Source of the DNA: Paenibacillus sp. FSL H8-0548 | GTDB taxonomy: Bacteria; Bacillota; Bacilli; Paenibacillales; Paenibacillaceae | DNA length: 64,000 nt | Direction: 5' to 3' | Assembly (NCBI RefSeq): GCF_038630985.1 | Contig: NZ_CP152049.1 | Coordinates: 3,987,501-4,051,500, forward strand | Part shown: positions 28,975-37,406 of the stretch, piece after piece | Numbering within the stretch: the first letter of the stretch is position 1 | Layout: every line of letters begins with the position of its first letter | Program-made: the position numbers and the translations under genes | The notes under the pieces: model-generated | Told to the model about the DNA's origin: nothing | Databases searched by the model: none | Seen by the model: the letters and a program-made list of their open reading frames with translations, nothing else

Positions 28975-29007
28975 AAAAAACTCCCGCCAATTCCAATGGC
29001 AGAAGTT
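28975..29007 (-). terminator. Terminator hairpin serving as intron 1 insertion site
   Basis: On the minus strand AACTTCTGCCA pairs with TGGCGGGAGTT (two G-T pairs), followed by six T. The intron begins about ten bases later. The gene it once terminated is not clear; the 29008-29280 stretch has no sure gene. Confidence 0.7.
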
Positions 29008-29280
29008 CCTAACTATTGATTCACGCAAACATCCAATCAATAACAGGTACGTGAAGGGCAATAATTAGCTATACCCATGAGGTAACTGCATTGGTCCAAC
29101 CACTTGCACATGATGCTATTTCAAAGCTTATCCCTATTATTGAAATATCTTTGATGTAATTCTTTCTTCTCTCGTTATATATCTCTAGCAAATTCAACGT
29201 TATTCTGCCACAGTTCAATTCCAAGTAAACGTTCCCTCATTCCCTGAATACAATCAGAGCTTGCAATGTTAATTGAGAAA

Positions 29281-29305
29281 AGGCTGCCAATCGGCAGCCT
29301 TTTTC
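29281..29305. terminator. Intrinsic terminator-like hairpin
   Basis: AGGCTGCC-AATC-GGCAGCCT, flanked by A and T runs. It lies between the intron 1 site and repeat copy B. No adjacent gene clearly ends here. Confidence 0.6.
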
Positions 29306-29312
29306 CTAGTAT

Positions 29313-29490
29313 ATAACTTGAATATAAAAAATGAAGTATAAGCGAAGCGAGAAGATCGTTCTGGAGAAACGAAGTGTTCGCCTTTGCAGCCGGATTCTCA
29401 CCTTTAAATGTCTTAGGAAATCAAAGAATCTGGCTGCAACAGCGATCGTAGGAATGATCTTCTCGCGCAGCGCCCAAAACGTAAATTTCT
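29313..29490 (+). repeat. Fold-back repeat, copy B
   Basis: About 178 bases closely matching copy A (10573-10760) in opposite orientation: GCGAAGCGAGAAGATCGTTC, TTTGCAGCCGGATTCTCACC, AATCTGGCTGCAAC and CTCGCGCAGCGCCCAAAACG all recur. The outer TAAGTTGAACTTGA-type ends are worn here. Copies A and B bracket the defence segment. Confidence 0.85.
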
Positions 29491-29519
29491 ACAAAATTTT
29501 TCCATTTTATTTTTCTATT

Positions 29520-30092
29520 TCAACAACAATCCAGTCTCGCTAGCAACTGTTTCATTTGTTTGATGCCTTCGCATTGAGAGGTTATGATCGCATTAAGAAT
29601 CGGCTTTAGCATTGGACAGATATTGAATTGAAGTGCGTTGTGTGACATGCGTACAGCACCCTCGTGATGCGGAATCATTTCTCTCACAAAATTTGCATTT
29701 ATACCATTTGTAATAGGGGCTGATCCCATTTCATAAAACATCGTTTTAGATATTTCTCCAAATCTATTCATGTATTGAGAGCGTTCATAATCAGTATTTG
29801 TTATTAAGCTGCACTTCTGCTGTATGTCTCGCATATTCATAATACTTTTTGTTTGTTCAGCAATAATGTGCAGTGCAATGCTTTGCAATTCCAGATTTGT
29901 AGTGTATCTCAAAATATTTTTAGACATTTCAATGGCTGCTGCGTGATGTGGAATCATCTGTCTAATAAAAATATCAGAAATACTATTGGTGAGCTGTACA
30001 CTTGTCATTTCCCGAATCATGTTATTAAGTATGTTGAAGAAAGAATCTAGATAGGCTTTCGTCACAAGACTCAGTTCGTTATGACTACCCAT
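29520..30092 (-). CDS. DUF305-like protein with two MIPHH motifs
   Basis: About 190 residues carrying two DUF305-type units: FIRQMIPHHAAAIEMSKNIL and FVREMIPHHEGAVRMSHNAL. DUF305 proteins are four-helix, ferritin-like and often exported and metal-linked; their function is not settled. No signal peptide is seen here. I start at the ATG at 30092, after AAAGGAGC, which avoids a 23-base overlap with the anti-sigma gene that the longer frame (to 30170) would give. Confidence 0.82.
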   Translation of the reverse strand: MGSHNELSLVTKAYLDSFFNILNNMIREMTSVQLTNSISDIFIRQMIPHHAAAIEMSKNILRYTTNLELQSIALHIIAEQTKSIMNMRDIQQKCSLITNTDYERSQYMNRFGEISKTMFYEMGSAPITNGINANFVREMIPHHEGAVRMSHNALQFNICPMLKPILNAIITSQCEGIKQMKQLLARLDCC

Positions 30093-30147
30093 TAGGCTAA
30101 AAGCTCCTTTTTTGAATAGTGTATTCTGCTCATTAGCAAATGTGCCC

Positions 30148-31440
30148 TTAATCTGAAACAGGGATCTCAATCACCCCATTGTATTCGGACATATAGTGCA
30201 TCCCTTCGATTAGAAGATATTCCGGCTCATTTATCGTGTCAAATAACAGTGTACGTTCCTTCAGCCATCTGCCATCTGCTTGCATCGTAGAGTTTTGATT
30301 TACTGTCGTTTTCAACGGAGTAATCCCCGCTTGCGAATCAATAGATACGCCTTCCAGCCTCACATCTTCATCTGTGACGATCGTTACTTCAACTCCGTCT
30401 GCTGTCGTTGATACATCCTTCACCCTTAACTCTTTCCCATTAAGACTAATCGCTTCATCACCAAAGGATGCTAATGAAATCTTTTCTTCTAGCTTTTGAT
30501 ATCCAGCAAACTCTTTTATGACGAGCTCTAACTTATCCAGCTGTTCTGGCAATGAATCGAAGTGAATATAAAATTCAGTTCCACCAAAAGAAGATTGAGT
30601 GCCGCTTCCTAAATATGCTATTGGATGTCCATTGGCCTTTAATTCTATTCCACCTAACGCATTATCAACTTTATAAAGGTTCTCTACATTCAGCTTTCCA
30701 TTGATTACTGTCATCATCGGCGTAGCCGTTATTGATTGGAATGTAATCGTGCCTTTATTGACTTTAAATTTCTTATTTATCGACTGTTTAATCTCTGTTT
30801 GCATCGCTTTATTGGGATCATAGGGAAAAGAAACCGTGCTTTCTTTTCTTACACCATTCTGGAAGGATTGCCAGAAGTGCAGCGTTAATTCTTTTGAAAA
30901 AGGACTAACATTATCAAACGACATCGAACCTTTAATCTCCGTTTGATTTTCATTCATGACTGACATGCCGCTTCTGGTGCTTGATTTCGTCAAAAAGCCA
31001 GTTATGTTTCTAGGACTAAAAAAACCACCATAATGATCATCTAGTCCATTTGGATTGTTTAAAGTGTAATACATTACCAGCTGATTCGCATCCGACATTA
31101 TACCGTTAATGATAAGTTCTGTCCCATCTTCCAGCTTCGTCGTTTTTTCTACCATTTGTCCCATGCCTTTATCGTTCAATTGCTTTAACGTTCCCTCAAT
31201 TAAATCATCAAAACCAAATAGCTGTTTTCCATAATAGGCAAAAGCATTGTAATTATTTCCGGATACAACTAAAGCAAATACAATAACTGCTGCGATCTTC
31301 CAAATTGGTGCGATTCGTTTCTTTCTTTTCGGAGCAGCCGCATTTAGAGCATCTCTTAATCTCATTTCCAGCTCTTCTGGTGCTGTTATAGACTCCATAA
31401 GCTGTTTCTCTTCAACTAATCTCTTCTCGACGTTATTCAT
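30148..31440 (-). CDS. DUF4179-type anti-sigma factor
   Basis: About 430 residues: an N-terminal cytosolic region (MNNVEKRLVEEKQLMESI, PEELEMRLRDAL), one membrane helix (IWKIAAVIVFALVV) and a large external beta-rich region resembling DUF4179 plus DUF5643. Such proteins hold a sigma factor at the membrane until a signal arrives. The start at ATG 31440 follows GGGGTGATG and overlaps the stop of the sigma gene, as expected for a sigma/anti-sigma pair. Confidence 0.85.
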   Translation of the reverse strand: MNNVEKRLVEEKQLMESITAPEELEMRLRDALNAAAPKRKKRIAPIWKIAAVIVFALVVSGNNYNAFAYYGKQLFGFDDLIEGTLKQLNDKGMGQMVEKTTKLEDGTELIINGIMSDANQLVMYYTLNNPNGLDDHYGGFFSPRNITGFLTKSSTRSGMSVMNENQTEIKGSMSFDNVSPFSKELTLHFWQSFQNGVRKESTVSFPYDPNKAMQTEIKQSINKKFKVNKGTITFQSITATPMMTVINGKLNVENLYKVDNALGGIELKANGHPIAYLGSGTQSSFGGTEFYIHFDSLPEQLDKLELVIKEFAGYQKLEEKISLASFGDEAISLNGKELRVKDVSTTADGVEVTIVTDEDVRLEGVSIDSQAGITPLKTTVNQNSTMQADGRWLKERTLLFDTINEPEYLLIEGMHYMSEYNGVIEIPVSD

Positions 31441-31978
31441 CCACATCACCCCTATAATGATCTCTTAGCCTTTTCAATCCTTCAAATATTCTTGATTTTA
31501 CGGTCCCAATTGAGACCTTAGTAATGTCAGCTATGGATTGGTAATCGAGATCATGAAAATATTTTAATTGTATCGCTTCTTTTTGATGCTCATTTATATG
31601 TAATAACAAAGCTTGAATGTCCATCTGTTGATCACTGCTGCAATATGGATCGTTAGTCGAAGCATGACCTAATTCCTTCTCATTGGTCTCATCCCAATCT
31701 TCTACTAACACCAGCTTTTTCTGCTTAAGAAGCAAGCTCTTACAACTATTTACCAAAATAGTCTTGCTCCAGCTGTAAAAGAACTCCTCCTTCCTGAGCT
31801 GATCAATCTTCTCATACACACTAACAATCATTTCCTCCATCGCATCCATTGCATCATGCTTATTTCCCATATAGGTGAAAGCAAGCTTATAATAGGCATC
31901 TTTTTCAGACATAATTAATTGAAGCAATGCTTCTTTATTTCCTTTCTTCGCTTTTTTCACCAAACGAATGACATCCAT
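31433..31978 (-). CDS. ECF-type RNA polymerase sigma factor
   Basis: 181 residues with sigma-70 region 2 (LIMSEKDAYYKLAFTYMGNKHDAMDAMEE) and region 4 (LKYFHDLDYQSIADITKVSIGTVKSRIFEGLKRLRDHY). This resembles SigV/SigX-like stress sigma factors of Bacillus. The start follows GAGAGGTG. The anti-sigma gene overlaps its end by eight bases. The promoter class it reads cannot be told from here. Confidence 0.92.
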   Translation of the reverse strand: MDVIRLVKKAKKGNKEALLQLIMSEKDAYYKLAFTYMGNKHDAMDAMEEMIVSVYEKIDQLRKEEFFYSWSKTILVNSCKSLLLKQKKLVLVEDWDETNEKELGHASTNDPYCSSDQQMDIQALLLHINEHQKEAIQLKYFHDLDYQSIADITKVSIGTVKSRIFEGLKRLRDHYRGDVDE

Positions 31979-32042
31979 GCTTTCACCTCTCTCCCCTATA
32001 AGAGTATTGAGCTTGGTAAAAAGTTCATTTTAGCAGAAAATC

Positions 32043-32079
32043 AAATAGCCCACATCTTATTACCAAGTTGAGGGCTATT
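32043..32079 (-). terminator. Intrinsic terminator of the glycosyltransferase pair
   Basis: On the minus strand AATAGCCC pairs with GGGCTATT, followed by TTGATTTTC. It lies just past the stop of the GT4 gene. Confidence 0.6.
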
Positions 32080-32085
32080 CAACAC

Positions 32086-33207
32086 CTATTTCTTAATCCT
32101 AATTACTTTTTCTATCGCTTTCTTTAATGCATAGCCCGCACGGTTCCACGAAAGCTTTAGCGCGTCATGCCTCCCCCGCCTTCCTTTCATCTTGCACAAG
32201 TGAGGATTTTCATATGCTTTTCTCATCTGCCTTCGCAAGCTTACAAGACTCGGTTCTGCCCACAACTGCCCTTTTTCGGAGAACAATTGACGGAATTTCC
32301 GAGAAATAGATGATTTTCTGTTCATACTCATGATCGGGGGCTGCAATTGATATTGAACTAGGAACGAATTATATTTGGTTAAGAAGTCCATATGTCCACC
32401 CCAACCTGTAGCAATGACAGGGACACCGCTGGCCAGCGATTCTAGAAATGGCAAGCCAACGCCTTCTCCTCGTGTAGGAAGAACAAAGGCATGCCCCTGC
32501 GCATAAATGCGACGTAAACGGTTAGCATTTAAACGTCGAGTAATGATTTGAATGGGAGCGGTACTCTTGCTGATGTTCAAACTAGCTTTGTAGGCTTGTA
32601 TTCGGCTGCGAATCCAGGGTTCATTTTCCCGGGAGCCATATCCGTTTGTTTTGATGATAAGACGAACATTATCGTTTGAAGAAAACTCCTCCCAATATGC
32701 TCTTAGCAAGGCTTCGGGATTTTTCCGGTGCTGAAATCCGAAAATAGATATAAAAGTAAATGTTTTATTCGATTTTTTTGAAGGCCATATTTTATTTTTA
32801 GGAGTAAACTTACGGGCATGCACGCCATGAGGAGCGATGATGATAGGAATTCTAATTCCGCTATTTCGCATAGCTTGCTTGTTATGGAGTGAAGGGACGC
32901 ATACGGCATCGGCTTGATTGATCGGAGTACGCCAACGCTTAGGAATACGGGTCGTCTCCCAGACGGTATTGATTATAATCGTCTTGAAATGCTTCCTTTC
33001 CCTTCGTATGTTAAGCGTATTAGGGGCGTAATGATATATGAGCACGTTGCGCTTCTTTGAATATCTGGTCATTCGGCTTCTTTTGGTTCCGACCGCAGTA
33101 CTCACCCCCTGCCGCCTTAATGCACGTACGTATTCTCTACTTGCAATTCCAAGACCAGAGGCTGACTTCAATGGCCCCTTCCATACCACTCGATAGGCGC
33201 TCGTCAC
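32086..33207 (-). CDS. GT4-type glycosyltransferase
   Basis: 373 residues with a GT-B layout. An N-terminal half binds the acceptor (VVWKGPLKSASGLGIASREYVRAL). The C-terminal half has the donor-binding loop FIFGFQHRKNPEAL-like segment and the E-X7-E motif GEGVGLPFLESLASGVPVIAT. It should transfer a sugar from a nucleotide donor to a glycan or surface polymer; the sugar is unknown. The start overlaps the stop of the DUF6492 gene by four bases, so the two act together. Confidence 0.85.
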   Translation of the reverse strand: MTSAYRVVWKGPLKSASGLGIASREYVRALRRQGVSTAVGTKRSRMTRYSKKRNVLIYHYAPNTLNIRRERKHFKTIIINTVWETTRIPKRWRTPINQADAVCVPSLHNKQAMRNSGIRIPIIIAPHGVHARKFTPKNKIWPSKKSNKTFTFISIFGFQHRKNPEALLRAYWEEFSSNDNVRLIIKTNGYGSRENEPWIRSRIQAYKASLNISKSTAPIQIITRRLNANRLRRIYAQGHAFVLPTRGEGVGLPFLESLASGVPVIATGWGGHMDFLTKYNSFLVQYQLQPPIMSMNRKSSISRKFRQLFSEKGQLWAEPSLVSLRRQMRKAYENPHLCKMKGRRGRHDALKLSWNRAGYALKKAIEKVIRIKK

Positions 33208-34025
33208 TGACTCTTCATTCCTTGTTTTCGTACATAGCCTTTACGTTTATGAAATGAGATCGACCTATATCTTTGCGAGAGCACCTTAATTTTTTTCTTT
33301 GAAACCTGACCAATATTAGTATTTAACCCTTTATTCAATGCTTTCTTCAGAACTACTCCGCTGGGGTTATTGGAATATAGAAAATTGCCATACGTTTCGA
33401 ATTCAGAAAAAGCGAATTGCTTCGATTTGTCCATCTTTCTTAAGATCGCAGAATACCAGCTTGATTGATGATTCGCTGAAATTTTTCTTTTTAGCTGTGC
33501 CAGCTTCGCCTTATTAATGAGCATGTAGTGGGTAACAAATGAGGTTGGTGCGGAAGCTTTTTTCCCTAGAAGTCTTCTGTACGTTTTGAAGTACTCAGGC
33601 TGGCTCCAATTGCGACAATAAAACACGGTCTTATTACCTGCTTTAAAAACATGAGGACGTATCAATACCGTATCAGCATCAATGACCAGGAAGTAATCGG
33701 AGCTGCACAACGTATCCCCGCTCATTTTCAACAATTGCTGAAACAGCCAACCGGATCTTTCCCATTTCTTAGTGCCGTAATGAATGTCTTTTTTGGTAAT
33801 CGGAAGTACCGTGTTTTCATCGACAAATCTACAATTTTTTCTTCTGCAAAGCTCGATCATTTTTTTTCGCTTCGGAGCAACGATCAGTATTTGGCCAATT
33901 GGATGCTTCACTTGTTTTCTGGCGGCATCAATAACGTAAGGAAGTGTCTCTAAATCTTTCTCAATAGCTGGTATTAGAATATCTATTCTTTTTCTGCTAG
34001 ATTGGCCCTTTATTACAGGAGGCAT
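33204..34025 (-). CDS. DUF6492 glycosyltransferase-like protein
   Basis: 273 residues with a GT-A-like start (RIDILIPAIEKDLETLPYVID), a DxD-type motif in YFLVIDADTVLIRP, and the EFETYGNFL segment seen in DUF6492 proteins. These look like metal-dependent sugar transferases. It overlaps the GT4 gene, and the pair ends in a terminator. The basic C-terminal tail is unusual but may be family-typical. Confidence 0.78.
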   Translation of the reverse strand: MPPVIKGQSSRKRIDILIPAIEKDLETLPYVIDAARKQVKHPIGQILIVAPKRKKMIELCRRKNCRFVDENTVLPITKKDIHYGTKKWERSGWLFQQLLKMSGDTLCSSDYFLVIDADTVLIRPHVFKAGNKTVFYCRNWSQPEYFKTYRRLLGKKASAPTSFVTHYMLINKAKLAQLKRKISANHQSSWYSAILRKMDKSKQFAFSEFETYGNFLYSNNPSGVVLKKALNKGLNTNIGQVSKKKIKVLSQRYRSISFHKRKGYVRKQGMKSQ

Positions 34026-34167
34026 ACCTTCAACTCCATTTTCAAGATGATTTGAATTATGATATGCCAGTATGGAACAAAAGAAATGGGCATCTATCTG
34101 TAAGAAAAATTCTGATCATTTATTTCTTTTCTATTACGTATTAACTACCACCGGCAACGCCGATTGC

Positions 34168-35031
34168 TTATTGCTCTAACTCATCAATTCCTGAGCATAT
34201 CGCAGCCTTTGCCCATATTGGATTAGCATAGCCCGCTGGAGCATTCAAGTAAGGCAGCCAAGCATCATCATAGCCAGCAGCTTTCTTTACTGAAGCACAA
34301 GCATTTTCCATGCTATTTCCTTCTACCCATTCGCCATCAAAAATGAAATTATACTCTTTGTATGAGGCAGCTTTCATAACTGCTGCTTCTGTATAGTACT
34401 GCAAAGCCCGATCTGAGTGACCATGAACCTCCGACCATAGACCGTCTATAAACCGATGATATGGGGTTGACGCGGCTGCAAATACTCGGTCAATTCGCTT
34501 AATCATATCACCCTGGATCTTGTAAGTATCTGTATATTCCCGTTGCCATGGACCAGCACCAACAGAGCCAATTAACCCTCCGGTGAGTATCAATTTCCCG
34601 TCCTGAATTTCTGTATTGGACACGTTTGCGATTTCTACACCATTTTCCAACATATTCAGCTTTTCATCTGACCAGGTAGAAATGGTATATGTCGCAATAG
34701 TAGTGTGTGCACCGCTGTTAAATGAAACCCACACCACTTCAGGTCTGCCGTCACCGGTAAGATCCTCTACAGCTTTCACATCTGCCCTGCCGAAGCTTTC
34801 ATCCGGAAAATCAAAGCTCTGAATATCGAATTCCCCATTCCTAAAGGCGATATATATTCCGTAAGCCACACGATGCTCGAACTTTCCTGATTGCTTATCT
34901 ACTACATTCTCACGTAAAACGGTAACCCACTCTTCGGAAACCCCATCCTGATCAAAGTCCGCCTTCAAGACATTTATCGTTTCATTCCTATTGTCATAAC
35001 CTGCTGTCTTGGATTCAAGCCACTCTGTCAT
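34168..35031 (-). CDS. FG-GAP/VCBS-like protein, possibly missing its N-terminus
   Basis: 287 residues: a beta-propeller-like front with calcium-type repeats (LKADFDQDGVSEEWVTVL, EDLTGDGRPEVVWV) and a helical tail with a tetratricopeptide look (FIDGLWSEVHGHSDRALQYY). Such proteins are usually exported lipoproteins, but no signal peptide is present. The frame is open upstream of the ATG for about 15 codons (NLELSKQSEPVGN), and a terminator hairpin is close by, so the 5' end may have been lost. Family of unknown function. Confidence 0.6.
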   Translation of the reverse strand: MTEWLESKTAGYDNRNETINVLKADFDQDGVSEEWVTVLRENVVDKQSGKFEHRVAYGIYIAFRNGEFDIQSFDFPDESFGRADVKAVEDLTGDGRPEVVWVSFNSGAHTTIATYTISTWSDEKLNMLENGVEIANVSNTEIQDGKLILTGGLIGSVGAGPWQREYTDTYKIQGDMIKRIDRVFAAASTPYHRFIDGLWSEVHGHSDRALQYYTEAAVMKAASYKEYNFIFDGEWVEGNSMENACASVKKAAGYDDAWLPYLNAPAGYANPIWAKAAICSGIDELEQ

Positions 35032-35101
35032 ATTACCTACAGGTTCACTTTGCTTACTGAGCTCCAGATTAATCTTGTGAATGATTCACACTCAACACAA
35101 A

Positions 35102-35138
35102 GAGAGATAGACAGCCTTTTTCAAGGAGTCTATCTCTC
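35102..35138 (-). terminator. Hairpin past the mgtC-like gene
   Basis: GAGAGATAGAC pairs with GTCTATCTCTC; the loop holds a smaller CCTT/AAGG pair. The tail TTTGTGTTG is a modest T run. Probable terminator of the gene at 35176. Confidence 0.6.
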
Positions 35139-35175
35139 GGATGGAGAGCTATGAAGTGATCAGTAACCATTAAGC

Positions 35176-35679
35176 TCAAAGCGATAAATCAATATCATCC
35201 TTCGCTTGTGCCTTGTCATGCTCCCGTTTCTCGATCCAGCCACCAAGCCGGATGAAGAAGAATGCTGTAATGATCGTGAAAATAACTATGCCGTAAAAGC
35301 CCGCGCCAATTCCAATACCAACTCCACCAGCAAACAGAATCATCGCAGCCGAGGTTAAGCCTTTTACTTCAAATCCTGTTTTCATAATAAGCCCCGCACC
35401 AAGAAAGCCTAGGCCAGACACAATTTGAGCTGTTAAGCGCATCGGGTCCATCATGGTATTGTCGTACAATTGACCGTATACTCCCACGCTTTCAATCGAA
35501 ATAATCGTGATAAGGGCCGAAGCAACCGTAACAAACGTATAGGTTTTTACGCCAGCAGGCTTGTTTTTGTGTGTTCTATCGAACCCTATTAATAATCCTA
35601 GAAAAGCACTGATAAAAACTCGGAAATAAATTTCATAATCAAAAAAGAATCCCGATAAAAATGACATAATATGCTGCAT
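35176..35679 (-). CDS. MgtC/SapB family membrane protein
   Basis: 167 residues with four or five membrane helices and the family text FISAFLGLLIGFDRTHK, VKTYTFVTVASALITIIS and IVSGLGFLGAGLIMKTGFEVKGLTSAA. MgtC proteins aid growth under low magnesium and in stress; the Paenibacillus forms are little studied. There is no long cytosolic C-terminal domain. The start follows GGAAGG. Confidence 0.88.
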   Translation of the reverse strand: MQHIMSFLSGFFFDYEIYFRVFISAFLGLLIGFDRTHKNKPAGVKTYTFVTVASALITIISIESVGVYGQLYDNTMMDPMRLTAQIVSGLGFLGAGLIMKTGFEVKGLTSAAMILFAGGVGIGIGAGFYGIVIFTIITAFFFIRLGGWIEKREHDKAQAKDDIDLSL

Positions 35680-35796
35680 TACTATCCTTCCTTACATCTT
35701 TATTCTCTGTTTTTTGCATTCTCTTCATCCAATACTACATGAAATAGGCTCAGAAGTGAAATCAATAACTGTAGATGGCACAATTTGGGTCAATAA

Positions 35797-35839
35797 TAAA
35801 AAACGTTCATCAAGTAAGGTTTCTACTTAATGAACGTTC
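35797..35839 (-). terminator. Intrinsic terminator of the azoreductase gene
   Basis: On the minus strand AACGTTCATTAAGTAG pairs with TTACTTGATGAACGTT with one or two mismatches, followed by six T. Confidence 0.8.
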
Positions 35840-35872
35840 TCTATATTGAATCAAGATACTATTAGAGCCAAG

Positions 35873-35914
35873 GTGAAACGGTTGTCGCCATCCTTATGGC
35901 GGTGGCGCGTTTCA
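35873..35914. repeat. REP-like palindromic repeat, copy 1
   Basis: GTGAAACGGTTGTCGCCATC at the start and GGCGGTGGCGCGTTTCA at the end, with GAAACG facing CGTTTC and an inner TCGCCAT/ATGGCGG stem. Nearly identical to 37149-37190 and related to 58342-58385. Confidence 0.75.
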
Positions 35915-35982
35915 TTCCGGAGAAATATAGGCGGAGTATAAATGTGAAACTTATACATTCTTATATTTTATAAAAATATTAA

Positions 35983-36624
35983 TTAAGCAGGTTGATATGC
36001 AAGGTTTTTTGCAAGCTCAGTCACTTTAACCAAACCTTCTTCGATAATAGCAGCTGCTTTGTCAGGCATTGCGTTGTGACCTTCAATAATAACTTCACCA
36101 ATGATTTCCATACCGAATACACCGCCAAATACGTTGCGCATATAATTAACGGACATTTCCATTGGTGCAGCTTCAGGGCTTGAATAAACACCGCCGCGTG
36201 CATTTAGGAATACCGCTTTTTTATCAGTCATTAATTGAAGCATATTGCCTTGTGCATCATATTTAAATGCAAAACCTGCAGCGTAAACATAATCAACGAA
36301 TGTTTGCAGTTTTGCTGGAATAGTCAAGTTCCAAAGCGGGAATGCAAATACAACTACATCTGTTGCAGTTAAAGCATCCATTGCTTTTTGTTTTGCAGCT
36401 AGAAGACGTTGTTCACCGTCTGTAAGCTCGCCGCCACTTTGAAGTTTACCAAATGCGCTGAATAGCTCTTGGCTTAGGTAAGGCATATCTTCTTCAAAAA
36501 TATCGTACGTAGTTACGTTAAGGTTTTTTGCATCTTTTACAGCTTCCATAAATGTTTCGTACATTCTGCTTGATACGCCTTCTGCTGCTGGACGGTTGTT
36601 TGCTTTGATGACTAATACGTTCAT
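35983..36624 (-). CDS. azoR: FMN-dependent NADH-azoreductase
   Basis: 213 residues of the AcpD/AzoR flavodoxin-fold family: NVLVIKANNRPAAEGVSSRMYE, DVVVFAFPLWNLTIPAKLQTFVDYV and AVFLNARGGVY. It reduces azo bonds and quinones with NADH and is cytosolic. Start ATG 36624 after GGAGG (the strand reads ACATCGGAGGAATATTAAC). It stands alone with its own terminator. Confidence 0.9.
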   Translation of the reverse strand: MNVLVIKANNRPAAEGVSSRMYETFMEAVKDAKNLNVTTYDIFEEDMPYLSQELFSAFGKLQSGGELTDGEQRLLAAKQKAMDALTATDVVVFAFPLWNLTIPAKLQTFVDYVYAAGFAFKYDAQGNMLQLMTDKKAVFLNARGGVYSSPEAAPMEMSVNYMRNVFGGVFGMEIIGEVIIEGHNAMPDKAAAIIEEGLVKVTELAKNLAYQPA

Positions 36625-36820
36625 GTTAATATTCCTCCGATGTGTTTTATAAATATTGTTTTGATCACTCTACTTTGTTTAGTATACATAGTTTTTAAAG
36701 TAACTGCAACTTCATTTCAAATGACATTTATAAAATGCATACGGTACAAATATCCAATCGCTGCTAGCACCCTCCGCATACTATACATGGTACACAAGAA
36801 ACACGGGAGGTGAATGTCTC

Positions 36821-36931
36821 ATGTCAGGATTAGTCGGTGGTGCAAACCATAGTATTGGCTTCATTCTCGTACTTTTCATTTTGCTCGTTATTATCTCATG
36901 CAGCTGCGGTATTTTCGGTGGCGGCTACTAA
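36821..36931 (+). CDS. YjcZ-type small sporulation-like membrane peptide
   Basis: 36 residues, MSGLVGGANHSIGFILVLFI then LLVIISCSCGIFGGGY. A GG-type start, one membrane helix and a Cys-rich Gly tail mark the YjcZ/YvrJ-like sporulation peptide family. GGGAGGTG precedes the start. Too short for most gene callers. Next to a close relative at 37024. Confidence 0.8.
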   Translation: MSGLVGGANHSIGFILVLFILLVIISCSCGIFGGGY

Positions 36932-37023
36932 TAATTTAAATTTATTTTCTCAATGACATATAGTCATTCACAGTAAAAGATGACGCTCATATGTATTTAA
37001 TACGTAAGGAGGTTAGATGAACG

Positions 37024-37143
37024 ATGTCCGGATTTGTTGGCGGTGCTTTCACAAATACTGGGACTATTTTAGTTCTTTTCATTTTATTGGTTATTATTGC
37101 GTGCAGCTGTGGGATTGTTGGCGGCAGCGGTAAAGGCTACTGA
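37024..37143 (+). CDS. Second YjcZ-type small peptide
   Basis: 39 residues, MSGFVGGAFTNTGTILVLFI then LLVIIACSCGIVGGSGKGY. About half its residues match the peptide at 36821, so the two are a local duplication. GGAGG lies 11 bases upstream of ATG 37024. A REP-like repeat starts six bases past its stop. Confidence 0.78.
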   Translation: MSGFVGGAFTNTGTILVLFILLVIIACSCGIVGGSGKGY

Positions 37144-37148
37144 GCAAT

Positions 37149-37190
37149 GTGAAACGGCTGTCGCTATCTTTATGGCGGTGGCGCGTTTCA
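37149..37190. repeat. REP-like palindromic repeat, copy 2
   Basis: GTGAAACGGCTGTCGCTATC...GGCGGTGGCGCGTTTCA. Differs from copy 1 at about four positions, of which most keep the hairpin pairing. Confidence 0.75.
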
Positions 37191-37204
37191 ATAACCTCCT
37201 CTAC

Positions 37205-37235
37205 AAAAAAAAGCCCATTCGATGGGCTTTTTTTT
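37205..37235. terminator. Intrinsic terminator after the YjcZ pair
   Basis: AAAAAAAAGCCCA pairs with TGGGCTTTTTTTT around a five-base loop. Works in either direction. Confidence 0.85.
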
Positions 37236-37406
37236 GTCATTTCTTCCGCTTCAATGCCATTTCCGCAAAATTCGTCAAATGTTCCTATAAACTGCGACGA
37301 GCATCTGACAACCTTTTTCTTTAATATAAGCTATTCTTGATTTGTCCCTATGCAAGAGAATACTTAGATATTCCAATTATTTTCTAAAAGAAAGAGGAGA
37401 TCAAAC

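Noticed and set aside
28463..29068. Plus-strand open frames inside group II intron 1 and its twin at 60033-60777
   Set aside because: They are antisense to the structured 5' part of the introns and recur only because the introns are related.
29187..29300. Minus-strand frame reading FSINIASSDCIQG and MRERLLGIELWQNN up to ARDI-stop
   Set aside because: About 35 protein-like codons, but no ribosome site, no homologue I recall, and it runs through a hairpin. Could be a gene tail; too weak to list.
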